DNA of 24,179 bases from a virus: IMG/VR virus record IMGVR_UViG_3300022221_000183, positions 1 to 24,179 of that record. One strand, given 5' to 3'. Within the stretch, counting starts at the first letter, position 1. Each line of letters starts with the position of its first letter. Shown in pieces: positions 14,637 through 20,566 of this stretch. Position numbers and translations under genes: made by a program. The notes below the pieces were generated by a model that worked only from the letters and a program-made list of their open reading frames with translations, was not told the origin of the DNA and made no database searches.

Positions 14637-15229
14637 TCTTGAGCCTTTATTGGATAATCGTTGCCCCAGCCGTCCCAGCCCTCAACCTTTTGTCTGGCGA
14701 ATAATTCAATCCTCGGTATATCACCCATCAGTTTGACGATTCGATCACGGGTTTCAGGTGGTTTGACTGAGTGGTTCAAAATTCGTGACCGCATAACTTG
14801 TGGAATGCTAGCGTCTTGCCGTTTTGATTTGCCTCTGGTTGCCAGCAAACAATCCTCTGTCACATAAAACTGTTCACCCTTTATGGCCAACAAACAATCT
14901 TCAGTGTTTGCACGGGTCCAGTTACCCATACCGTAATGAAGTTTCCCCTTTACGGTATATTTCACCCAATTGAACGCCTTGGTTTTGTATTCAAATCCCC
15001 AGGCCTCGATCACCTTCGCGGCATCCATTAAAAACGGGGGAGTCACCCATAAAAACAATACGCAATCATCAGCGGCGATATCCTGAACCGGTAAGGCACA
15101 GATATCTTCAAGGGACATGCAATTGTATTTATGGCTAGCACCACGTTTGCCGGCGTTGGCTTTATCTGAATAAGACCAGGCCGGATCGGCGTAGATTACT
15201 GAATACTTCTTGTTTGGAAATGGAATCAT
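14633..15229 (-). CDS. MT-A70 family adenine methyltransferase
   Basis: A 198-residue MT-A70-type DNA adenine methyltransferase. The catalytic motif is DPAW (residues 15-18) in KYSVIYADPAWSY, a phage variant of DPPW. Other family blocks are MSLEDICALPVQDIAADDCV, LFLWVTPPFLMDAAKVIEAW, GMGNWTRANTEDCLLA, NHSVKPPETRDRIVKLMGD, and the end RIELFARQKVEGWDGWGND. Residues 109-118 and 124-133 repeat TEDCLLAxxG, a 15-residue duplication not expected in this family. It likely modifies phage DNA. The start has AAGGAA eight bases upstream. Confidence 0.87.
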   Translation of the reverse strand: MIPFPNKKYSVIYADPAWSYSDKANAGKRGASHKYNCMSLEDICALPVQDIAADDCVLFLWVTPPFLMDAAKVIEAWGFEYKTKAFNWVKYTVKGKLHYGMGNWTRANTEDCLLAIKGEQFYVTEDCLLATRGKSKRQDASIPQVMRSRILNHSVKPPETRDRIVKLMGDIPRIELFARQKVEGWDGWGNDYPIKAQE

Positions 15230-15245
15230 TTTTTTCCTTTAAATA

Positions 15246-15267
15246 TCCCCCGAGCATGCCCGGGGGA
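15246..15267. other. GC-rich intergenic hairpin
   Basis: TCCCCCG and CGGGGGA form a perfect 7-bp stem around an 8-base loop between the acidic-tail protein gene and the MT-A70 gene. No strong T-run follows in either direction, so it looks more like an mRNA stability or processing element than a full terminator. Confidence 0.5.
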
Positions 15268-15277
15268 ATAAGTGTGT

Positions 15278-15940
15278 TTATTGTTGGTGCTGTGAATTAT
15301 CAGTGACCGGGTATATGTGCCCGACCACGTTTGATTCTTCTTCGGCTTCCTCAACCGCTTCTTCTTCGGTTTCTGACTCAGTGGAAGATTCAGTTTCAAC
15401 CTGTTCGCCAGCGTCTGATTCTTGTTCTTGGCCATAATTGTGATCTTCTTCGGCACCTTTGGCGGACTCAAGCAAATCACCCTGCGCCGCGCCGATACAT
15501 TCCAAATCCCAATGTTCGTACTCGTAACCTTTGCATAGAAAAATATATTGCTCGGGTGACGGTTGGATATTAATTTGAAACGCCAATTCAACCATGCCGC
15601 CTTCTTTTGGTTCAGCAACAAACTTACTGATCTTCACATCTTTGAACTTCAGAGCTTTTTCATCGTCCACTGACCAATTCAATACGATCATGTGTTTATC
15701 AAAAACAGTATCGAATTTGATTGTACTCAAACCGGCCGCTTTTCTTAGGTCAGAACCTGAATACAACAGCTTTTCAATTTTTTCGTGTTGTCCAAAAATT
15801 AAGCTGTCAATAATTGCTGGTGCTACTTCTGCGCGAATATTCAGATCAACAGCCAGTTTTTTATCCTCACCATGAAGTTCACGCCGAAGATTCACGTTTG
15901 TCACAATCACCTGAGTTGGTTCAAATCTTAATTGTTGCAT
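15278..15940 (-). CDS. Uncharacterised phage protein with acidic C-terminal tail
   Basis: A 220-residue protein. The first 150 residues are strand-rich (FEPTQVIVTNVNLRRELHGE, KLAVDLNIRAEVAP, HMIVLNWSVDDE, GGMVELAFQINIQP) and resemble a phage hypothetical family I recall from Burkholderia-type phages with 'NVN(L/I)R.E.HG' near the start. Residues about 160-205 are an extreme Glu/Ser-rich tail, reminiscent of acidic tails on DNA-binding partners such as SSB, but function is unknown. The ATG has AGAGGAAA upstream. It lies between replication genes and the methyltransferase block. Confidence 0.65.
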   Translation of the reverse strand: MQQLRFEPTQVIVTNVNLRRELHGEDKKLAVDLNIRAEVAPAIIDSLIFGQHEKIEKLLYSGSDLRKAAGLSTIKFDTVFDKHMIVLNWSVDDEKALKFKDVKISKFVAEPKEGGMVELAFQINIQPSPEQYIFLCKGYEYEHWDLECIGAAQGDLLESAKGAEEDHNYGQEQESDAGEQVETESSTESETEEEAVEEAEEESNVVGHIYPVTDNSQHQQ

Positions 15941-15943
15941 TTT

Positions 15944-16114
15944 TTAGTTTCCTCTTGGTTTGTTGTCGCGCTCATTCAGACTGATATCGAAATAAAACAC
16001 TCGTAATACTATCCATCCAAAAATCAAAAATACGCCAGATAAAATAATTGAGTAAACAAACAAAAATAATTGCCACCCTTCGAGACCGCTCAACCACGTA
16101 ATTAAATTATTCAT
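15944..16114 (-). CDS. Small membrane protein
   Basis: A 56-residue protein with one clear transmembrane segment at about residues 15-41 (QLFLFVYSIILSGVFLIFGW, then IVLRVF), a short N-terminus and a charged C-terminus (NERDNKPRGN). ATG 16114-16112 overlaps the end of the gpP-like gene by 8 bases and has GGGAG about nine bases upstream; its stop lies just before the next gene's ATG. No family recognised. Small membrane proteins in this place might affect host or phage exclusion, but that is speculation. Confidence 0.6.
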   Translation of the reverse strand: MNNLITWLSGLEGWQLFLFVYSIILSGVFLIFGWIVLRVFYFDISLNERDNKPRGN

Positions 16115-16751
16115 CTTTAAAGCTCCCTGGCTTGAATGTATTGATACGTTTAATAATATTTGGAATATCTGATCTGAATTTACATAAATCCAGCATTAAA
16201 CAATAATCAAGTTCGTCTGGATCAGTTTTACGTAGTTTTTTTACTTGTGATATTTGTTCTTTTTTTTCTCTCAGTATTTTTGCTGCTTCATTAATTATTT
16301 TCTTTGTTAGCAACCTTTTTTCTTCACGTTCATCATTGGATAGTAATTTAGATTTATCTCGGATCGGCCTGTTTTTTTGGTGATACATTTCAGGTGTGTG
16401 ATTCAAACCAAAACCGTTCTTACTTTGTTTTTTACACATCCCAACAAATTCAGGTAACGATGGTGGCCAAGCTTCACCGCAATCAACACAGGCCCGTAAA
16501 CCGTCTGCCAACTGATCACCAGTTAAACCTCGTAACCCACTGGCCCAGGTTTGAGCAACATCAGTAAGGGTGCCATCAATGATTGCTGATTCACCGTACA
16601 CTGAGGTGAATTTATGCCCGAACAAGTGAGTCATCCGCTCCCATAAGTTCGCCATCACCCGATTGCTCTGATTCCTCAAAGTTTTTTCGGTGCTGAGTGG
16701 CCCGTTCTCCAAGGCTGACTTTTGGGGTATGTGTTTGCTGACTTGCTGCAT
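16107..16751 (-). CDS. Replication protein P-like (helicase loader family)
   Basis: A 214-residue protein with lambda gpP-like blocks: ANLWERMTHLFGHKFTSVYG, TDVAQTWASGLRGLTGDQLA, DGLRACVDCGEAWPPSLPEF, and a lysine-rich helical C-terminus. Lambda gpP brings host DnaB helicase to gpO at the origin. ATG 16751-16749 is selected because TTGGAGG lies just upstream; a TTG 15 bases earlier overlaps that site. The first 140 bases overlap the end of the gpO-like gene in another frame. It is placed directly after gpO as in lambdoid phages. Confidence 0.75.
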   Translation of the reverse strand: MQQVSKHIPQKSALENGPLSTEKTLRNQSNRVMANLWERMTHLFGHKFTSVYGESAIIDGTLTDVAQTWASGLRGLTGDQLADGLRACVDCGEAWPPSLPEFVGMCKKQSKNGFGLNHTPEMYHQKNRPIRDKSKLLSNDEREEKRLLTKKIINEAAKILREKKEQISQVKKLRKTDPDELDYCLMLDLCKFRSDIPNIIKRINTFKPGSFKDE

Positions 16752-17469
16752 TATTGTTGCCTCCAATTCGATTTTTCAGCCACTCAATTTTGATCCCTTT
16801 CCAGCCTGCCTGGATCGTTTCGTTGATTGCGTCAACTGGGGTTAATCCGATAGCGGGTGCTTTCACTGCTTCGGCCATTGCTAAATCAAGAGCGTGCTGC
16901 GTGAGTGGTGCTTTAAGTTTTTTCCGGTGCTCAATAAAATCCTTTGCCGAACCTTCAGTCACACCATCAGGCAAGTTTGATAAATCGTAAGGTTCTTTCT
17001 TCTTTACCTTTACTTCTTCTTTTACCTTTACCTTTTCTTTTACATTTGTGGCATTTCCGCTAACATTTACCCAGTTTTCGACGGAATTTATACCGTTAAT
17101 TATGTAATCAACGACAACAACAACAGATTTCTTCTTTTTAGCTGCTTCAAAAAAACGCTTCTGAATAGCCTTTGAAGTCAGAATATTGTGTGAATTATGT
17201 AATTCTTGATTGAAGACATTCCTTTCCAGACATACATTAATGCAGTCGGAAACCTCGTTTACGTCAATATCTATTTTTTTCTTAATCAGTAAATGAAGGT
17301 CTTTATTGTTGGTAACGTAATACCCTTCATTACTATAAATCATCTGCCAAACACTGATTAAAACAGCTAATCCAATCGCCCCTTTTTCAATTAAATACAT
17401 TTCGGTCTTGTCGTCAAATTGACAATCAAGGGGGAAGTAATCAATACCTTGTTTGGTGGGTCTGGCCAC
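16612..17469 (-). CDS. Replication initiator, Lin1244/DUF4373 N-terminal domain (gpO position)
   Basis: A 285-residue protein. The N-terminus (ARPTKQGIDYFPLDCQFDD, then GAIGLAVLISVWQMIYSNEG) matches the Lin1244/Lin1753 (DUF4373) domain found in phage replication initiators. After a Lys/Val/Glu repeat linker (residues about 145-160), a C-terminal block with LTQHALDLAMAEAV and GWKGIKIEWLKNR resembles the end of gpO-like proteins. It probably binds the origin, which in lambda lies inside O; here I see no clear iterons inside this gene. GTG 17469-17467 abuts the CII-like stop. Confidence 0.75.
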   Translation of the reverse strand: MARPTKQGIDYFPLDCQFDDKTEMYLIEKGAIGLAVLISVWQMIYSNEGYYVTNNKDLHLLIKKKIDIDVNEVSDCINVCLERNVFNQELHNSHNILTSKAIQKRFFEAAKKKKSVVVVVDYIINGINSVENWVNVSGNATNVKEKVKVKEEVKVKKKEPYDLSNLPDGVTEGSAKDFIEHRKKLKAPLTQHALDLAMAEAVKAPAIGLTPVDAINETIQAGWKGIKIEWLKNRIGGNNNAASQQTHTPKVSLGERATQHRKNFEESEQSGDGELMGADDSLVRA

Positions 17470-17772
17470 CTATTTCACACCATGACCGCTTTTCATCGAC
17501 TCCAAACCATCTTCAGAAAAGGTCAACATTGCGTCATATTTTTTCTGTGGCAGACATACAAAATCTTTCTGCACCACTTTAAAACCGAAAGCACCGAGAA
17601 AGGCTTCAACTTTATCAATAGTTATACCCGCTGCATTCGCGGCAAAATACTTAGCTACCGTGTCAACACTAACCTGTTCACCCTGAATAGCTGACATCCG
17701 CTGTGATATTTGATCATTAGTCAAATTATCTTCAGCGCGAATACTTAATATTGAACTGTGTAATTTACACAT
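17470..17772 (-). CDS. CII-like transcriptional regulator
   Basis: A 100-residue protein in the cII position, between cro and the replication genes. Residues about 18-68 look like a helix-turn-helix domain: TNDQISQRMSAIQGEQVSVD as the first helices, VAKYFAANAAG as the recognition region, and TIDKVEAFLGAFGFKVV as the closing helix, similar in spacing to lambda CII. The ATG at 17772 has AGGTGA upstream. Lambda CII binds direct repeats one helical turn apart; the 10-bp-period array just upstream of this gene would suit such a protein. The CII call is inferred from position and layout, not a firm sequence match. Confidence 0.55.
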   Translation of the reverse strand: MCKLHSSILSIRAEDNLTNDQISQRMSAIQGEQVSVDTVAKYFAANAAGITIDKVEAFLGAFGFKVVQKDFVCLPQKKYDAMLTFSEDGLESMKSGHGVK

Positions 17773-17784
17773 AGTCTTTCACCT

Positions 17785-17890
17785 GGAACGGGTTGGAACG
17801 GCCGGGAATGATCTGGAATGGCCGGGAATCACTTGGAACGAAAATGATTTGAATAGAAAACAATGTGAACTTTAGTGAATGCACTGGAAT
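17785..17890 (+). repeat. Helically phased 10-bp array of GGAAYG motifs
   Basis: Six copies of GGAACG/GGAATG/GGAATC start exactly every 10 bases (17785, 17795, 17805, 17815, 17825, 17835). After a 20-base gap come TGAAC, TGAAT and GGAAT at about 17866, 17876 and 17886, again 10 bases apart. All copies face one side of the helix. The array begins 13 bases upstream of the CII-like start and covers the non-coding stretch up to the small membrane-protein gene. It is probably a protein-binding array; a pRE-type promoter control region is the leading idea. Confidence 0.85.
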
Positions 17891-17900
17891 CACCGGTTGG

Positions 17901-18062
17901 TTATGCTTTTCTTAGTTTGGAAATGCCGGACTTAGCCAGCGAGGAAAATACAGTGACGAATAACGAAAGCCAAAACAGACAACAAAAAAATGCACGCGCT
18001 ATCGGAGGAATAACACGTGCAATATTTACTCGAGATCCTTTTATTGTTGTTGTCTGGTTCAT
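17901..18062 (-). CDS. Candidate small membrane protein between cro and cII-like gene
   Basis: A 53-residue frame with a strong hydrophobic segment (IARAFFCCLFWLSLFVTVFS, residues 21-40) and basic flanks (MNQTTTIKGSRVNIAR at the start, KSGISKLRKA at the end). AGGT lies seven bases before ATG 18062-18060. It follows the Cro-like stop by 20 bases in the same direction. A competing plus-strand frame covers the same DNA but would be antisense to cro. Probably real, but unsupported by any family recognition. Confidence 0.45.
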   Translation of the reverse strand: MNQTTTIKGSRVNIARVIPPIARAFFCCLFWLSLFVTVFSSLAKSGISKLRKA

Positions 18063-18082
18063 TTTTTTACCTGGCGTACAGG

Positions 18083-18337
18083 TTATGAAGATCGGGCTTG
18101 GCGTAAATCTGCGCTGGCATCAAGTAACTGTTTTTTGGTGTACTTGGGTTTTCCTTTCTCAAGGTTCCTATTCGCCATTTTTACAATTATTTCGGTGTAC
18201 TTGGTTTCACCTGAGTTTTCAGATCGCGGTAATCCAAGCTGACCCCATTTGTGAACGGATGGGGGTTTGCGTTTACAGGCAGAACCGACCTTTGTCTGCC
18301 CCCCTGCCGTCTTTATTGCTGATTGGATGATATTCAT
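18083..18337 (-). CDS. Cro-like repressor (Cro/YdaS type)
   Basis: An 84-residue DNA-binding protein with the Cro/YdaS-type pattern AIKTAGGQTKVGSACKRKPP, SVHKWGQLGLPRSENSGETK for the turn and recognition helix, and a late KYTKKQLLDASADL. It is the first gene of the leftward operon. Its ATG (18337-18335) lies only a few bases beyond the start expected from the promoter at 18374-18347, and no ribosome site is visible, so its message may be leaderless or nearly so. It should repress the divergent CI-like gene and tune early transcription. Confidence 0.75.
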   Translation of the reverse strand: MNIIQSAIKTAGGQTKVGSACKRKPPSVHKWGQLGLPRSENSGETKYTEIIVKMANRNLEKGKPKYTKKQLLDASADLRQARSS

Positions 18338-18346
18338 ATGATCGGA

Positions 18347-18374
18347 TTATTAGCTAATAGCGAACACCTGTCAA
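18347..18374 (-). promoter_or_regulatory. Leftward early promoter (cro promoter)
   Basis: On the minus strand, TTGACA (18374-18369), a 16-base spacer, and TAATAA (18352-18347) form a near-consensus sigma-70 promoter. The predicted start is about 18339-18341, within a few bases of the Cro-like ATG. Two operator sites overlap it: one covers the spacer and -10, the other the -35 edge. Confidence 0.75.
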
Positions 18375-18390
18375 CAGCCAATAGCGGATA
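18348..18390. promoter_or_regulatory. Operator pair A (CI/Cro-type)
   Basis: Read on the minus strand, two related 19-mers lie 24 bases apart: TATCCGCTATTGGCTGTTG (18390-18372) and TGTTCGCTATTAGCTAATA (18366-18348). Both fit the dyad-like consensus TATTCGCTATTGGCTAATA shared with the second control region at 19787-19829. A weak half-site (TACTAGCCGAATG, 18403-18415) at the CI-like start could be a third operator. Confidence 0.75.
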
Positions 18391-18412
18391 TTGTGCGCGG
18401 CATACTAGCCGA

Positions 18413-18886
18413 ATGAAAGATTCAGCGAAAATGGAAAAAATAGAATTTGGCCAGAGATTCAGTCAAGCTATTGATAACAGTGATTTAAAAGGGCTTTCAA
18501 ATGCAAAGATGGGAAAGGCATTTGGTTTAAGTTCAACCACTGTTTGGGAATTTCGGAATGGTGACAAAATGCCATCAACTGTAAATGGTGTGGTTATTGC
18601 GAAGCGTTTGAAGGTTTCCTTTGAATGGTTAATGACCGGGCGCAAAATAGAATTGTTACCAAATGTTACAGGTTTACAAAACCCTACGAATATATTAAAT
18701 ATAGATAGTGGGCTTTTAACTTCATGTATTCAGTCGGCTATAGACAACATTCCCGATGCACCTAACAAGGCAAAGGCGATATATGCTGAACTAATGTATG
18801 AAGCTAAATGCGGGGATTCTGAATCAGATATTACTGAGACAGATAGAAGCAACGTCATCAATCTAATGATTGGGCGTGTGTCGTGA
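18413..18886 (+). CDS. CI-like repressor (HTH, no S24 peptidase domain)
   Basis: A 157-residue protein with an N-terminal XRE helix-turn-helix: EFGQRFSQAIDNSDLKGLSN, MGKAFGLSSTTVWEFRNGDK as turn and recognition helix, and KRLKVSFEWLMTGR. The C-terminal 80 residues do not show an S24 autocleavage domain, so RecA-triggered self-cleavage is not expected. It runs opposite to the Cro-like gene across operator pair A, the CI position. ATG 18413 lies 4 bases after a TACTAG -10-like box and lacks a ribosome site, hinting at a leaderless transcript as for lambda cI from pRM; the next Met (18431) is an alternative start. Confidence 0.7.
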   Translation: MKDSAKMEKIEFGQRFSQAIDNSDLKGLSNAKMGKAFGLSSTTVWEFRNGDKMPSTVNGVVIAKRLKVSFEWLMTGRKIELLPNVTGLQNPTNILNIDSGLLTSCIQSAIDNIPDAPNKAKAIYAELMYEAKCGDSESDITETDRSNVINLMIGRVS

Positions 18887-18895
18887 GGTTTACTA

Positions 18896-19054
18896 ATGGA
18901 AAAGAAAGATCGCGTTACAATGCTGGATGAATTAAAGAGATTGTCGAAACCGAAAAACGACAATGCAAATGTTAGCTTTCATATTCACGACAATCAGAAT
19001 GTTGTGATTAATATGGACGCTAAAAACAAGGATAAAAACAAAGTCACCACTTAA
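18896..19054 (+). CDS. Small polar protein downstream of the CI-like gene
   Basis: A 52-residue protein (MEKKDRVTMLDELKRLSKPK...). GAGG lies eight bases before the ATG and the gene starts 9 bases after the CI-like stop, so it is likely co-translated with the repressor. The first 18 residues look helical; the middle has a strand-like VSFHIHDNQNVVINM segment; the end is lysine-rich. No family recognised. Its stop codon overlaps that of the convergent Sel1-like gene (TTAA). Confidence 0.6.
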   Translation: MEKKDRVTMLDELKRLSKPKNDNANVSFHIHDNQNVVINMDAKNKDKNKVTT

Positions 19055-19479
19055 TTACCTTTCACTTTTGCCTGATTGATTTTGTTGTATAGACTTTTTC
19101 GGTGTCCCCGTACAATAACATCATCAGGTAGATCCATTAAGTACGACAAACAATAATTTGCCATCTGAAGATTACCTTGATCGGCAAACATTTCACCAGC
19201 CTTCCTGAAGCCTGGCGCCGCAATTTCTAAAGTTACCGGGAATTCACAATACCCGTGTGCCCAGGACATTGCTTGAACCAAAATACCTGGCGCCGTTGTC
19301 TTATTGGCCAGTTGCCGGATCTGGCATTCAGCCTGTTTACCGTGCAAACCTATCGCCAATTCCCATAATTGAAAGGCTTTTTCATAATTTCCGGCCTTAT
19401 AAGCTGCGATACCATCTGCAGTTTCGTTAGCCTGGACCTGGCCGGCCAGTAAAAATAATACTGCAATCAGTGTTTTCAT
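19051..19479 (-). CDS. Secreted Sel1/TPR-like protein (lysogenic-module gene)
   Basis: A 142-residue protein with a signal peptide (MKTLIAVLFLLAGQVQA, cleavage after residue 17 before NETADG) and a Sel1/TPR-like first repeat DGIAAYKAGNYEKAFQLWEL; further helices follow with scattered cysteines. It should be periplasmic. ATG 19479-19477 overlaps the stop of the second HTH gene (TAATG), so the two form a unit. By position it corresponds to the rex genes of lambda, suggesting a lysogen-expressed role such as superinfection exclusion or host modification, which is inference only. Confidence 0.65.
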   Translation of the reverse strand: MKTLIAVLFLLAGQVQANETADGIAAYKAGNYEKAFQLWELAIGLHGKQAECQIRQLANKTTAPGILVQAMSWAHGYCEFPVTLEIAAPGFRKAGEMFADQGNLQMANYCLSYLMDLPDDVIVRGHRKSLYNKINQAKVKGN

Positions 19480-19688
19480 TACCCTTCCCTTCCGGTTCTC
19501 AACCATTCCATATTCACGTTCAGCACTTTGGCCAGTGAAAAAATATGCCCTATATCGGCCGTTTTCACTGCATCGGTTAAATAGTTATACAACTCACCCG
19601 GTGAAATATCGCTTTTATCGGACAATTGAACCTCAGATATCCCCGCAGCCGTCATGGCTGACCGAATACGGGTACCGAAAGTATCCAT
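19479..19688 (-). CDS. Second HTH (XRE) regulator, single domain
   Basis: A 69-residue helix-turn-helix protein: MDTFGTRIRSAMTAAGISEV, QLSDKSDISPGELYNYLTDA and LAKVLNVNMEWLRTGREG, ending in the same EWLxTGR block as the CI-like protein. An in-frame ATG at 19721 would add 11 residues; I prefer 19688 because it gives the usual short N-terminus, though neither has a strong ribosome site. It is transcribed leftward away from operator pair B and coupled to the secreted-protein gene. It may be a second Cro/CI-like repressor reading the shared operators. Confidence 0.7.
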   Translation of the reverse strand: MDTFGTRIRSAMTAAGISEVQLSDKSDISPGELYNYLTDAVKTADIGHIFSLAKVLNVNMEWLRTGREG

Positions 19689-19786
19689 AAAGCGTATGCC
19701 GCCAATCGGTGTATTTATCATTTTTCTCAGTCTTTCCAGTCCGGTTTTTATCTAATTTTTCAACGATCTGACCGTAACATATAAGA

Positions 19787-19829
19787 TATTCGCTATTGGC
19801 TATTGACAAGTATTCGCTTTCGGCTAATA
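19787..19829. promoter_or_regulatory. Operator pair B, near copy of pair A in inverse orientation
   Basis: TATTCGCTATTGGCTATTG (19787-19805) and TATTCGCTTTCGGCTAATA (19811-19829) lie 24 bases apart, the same spacing as pair A. Over about 48 bases the two regions are highly similar once one is reverse-complemented. They should be recognised by the same repressor, controlling the rightward recombination operon and the leftward HTH/secreted-protein unit. Confidence 0.78.
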
Positions 19830-19830
19830 A
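19803..19830 (+). promoter_or_regulatory. Rightward early promoter (pL-like)
   Basis: TTGACA (19803-19808), a 16-base spacer and TAATAA (19825-19830) form a near-consensus promoter with the same geometry as the cro promoter. The start is expected near 19837, giving a leader of about 30 bases with AGGAG before the first gene at 19866. The second operator fills the spacer. Confidence 0.78.
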
Positions 19831-19865
19831 TTTCACCATCGAATCAATAAACAGGAGTTACCCAA

Positions 19866-20186
19866 ATGGCACAGGATCAGCATCAAACAAAGAGCCAGGC
19901 CGTGATCGCCATGGTCAATAGCTTTCTTCCTAAATGCGACGAAATCAACATTATTCCTTCCACAAAACTTGAATGGCTGATCGTCAATGAAGACAGTCAA
20001 TTCTATATAGGTTATGACGATCGCGGTCCGGCCTTCGGTCATATCGTTGACGCGAATTCTTCCCTGCTCAAATCTGACGCTGAAGAAGAACTTCAATTTA
20101 TCCGCACCCATTTCGATTATCAAAAGAAAATGTTTGCTATCGGCGTGCGTGATGATGATGTGTGTTTGGTTCAGACCTCATTCTGA
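19866..20186 (+). CDS. Uncharacterised first gene of the rightward early operon
   Basis: A 106-residue acidic protein with a helical N-terminus (TKSQAVIAMVNSFLPKCDEI), a strand region (KLEWLIVNEDSQFYIGYDDR) and an FGHIVDANSSLLKSDAEEEL block. Strong AGGAG ribosome site and first position after the repressed promoter show it is expressed early. Lambda has N here, but this protein is not basic, so an N-like antiterminator role is unlikely. No family recognised. Confidence 0.65.
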   Translation: MAQDQHQTKSQAVIAMVNSFLPKCDEINIIPSTKLEWLIVNEDSQFYIGYDDRGPAFGHIVDANSSLLKSDAEEELQFIRTHFDYQKKMFAIGVRDDDVCLVQTSF

Positions 20187-20188
20187 AT

Positions 20189-20434
20189 GTGATCGCAGTG
20201 GCCAAACTATCCAGCACAAAACGATTCCAACTCAGCACACCCGCTGACGGGATCGGCTTTGTCTCTGAATTTATTCAGGCTGAACGACTGGCTATTGAAA
20301 AGGCGGATGAACTCATGGAATCAGTACGGATCTTCGACCATTACGCGCACACCGGGCAGATTGATTTGTGGATTATCAGGGCTGGTGAATCGTTTATTAG
20401 ACCGGTACGGGTTAAACAGAGGAAAGTAGCGTGA
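20189..20434 (+). CDS. Uncharacterised small early protein
   Basis: An 81-residue frame (from GTG 20189) with a helical middle (FIQAERLAIEKADELMESVR) and a strand-rich end (QIDLWIIRAGESFIRPVRVK). GTG 20189 lies 2 bases after the preceding stop, without a clear ribosome site, so coupling is likely; GTG 20162 is an alternative start. Its stop overlaps the following GTG. No family recognised. Confidence 0.55.
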   Translation: MIAVAKLSSTKRFQLSTPADGIGFVSEFIQAERLAIEKADELMESVRIFDHYAHTGQIDLWIIRAGESFIRPVRVKQRKVA

Positions 20435-20556
20435 CAGACGAACCACAAGACTATTGTTTGTTTTATTGCTCGACATGTGACGAAGAATACACATTACCGG
20501 ATGATTCCGAAGAATGTCCGTTTTGTGGAACTGACAACATTGAATTAATTGAATAA
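20431..20556 (+). CDS. 41-residue zinc-ribbon protein
   Basis: A tiny protein with a CxxC...CxxC zinc ribbon: C13-S-T-C16 and C29-P-F-C32, with acidic flanks. GTG 20431 overlaps the previous stop (GTGA) and has AGAGGAAA just upstream, a strong ribosome site. It probably binds zinc and may contact a protein or nucleic acid; the partner is unknown. Confidence 0.65.
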   Translation: MTDEPQDYCLFYCSTCDEEYTLPDDSEECPFCGTDNIELIE

Positions 20557-20566
20557 GGAAATCAGC

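Noticed and set aside
15226-15621. A 131-codon frame antiparallel in phase to the acidic-tail protein gene (same strand, shifted)
   Set aside because: It lacks a ribosome site and family motifs and is covered by the better gene at 15278-15940.
17785-17890. CRISPR-like or ordinary microsatellite reading of the 10-bp array
   Set aside because: Motifs are 6 bases with changing 4-base gaps and strict helical phase, which fits protein binding better.
17875-18330. A 151-codon plus-strand frame across the cro region
   Set aside because: It is antisense to the well-supported Cro-like gene, begins with GTG inside the repeat array, and its product has no recognisable domain; an antisense transcript (pRE-like) is more likely than a protein.
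19633-19839. A minus-strand frame whose N-terminus resembles one upstream of the CI-like gene (LLAxSEYLS/LLANSEHLS)
   Set aside because: The likeness comes from translating the duplicated operator DNA; it overlaps the promoter and the HTH gene and has no ribosome site.
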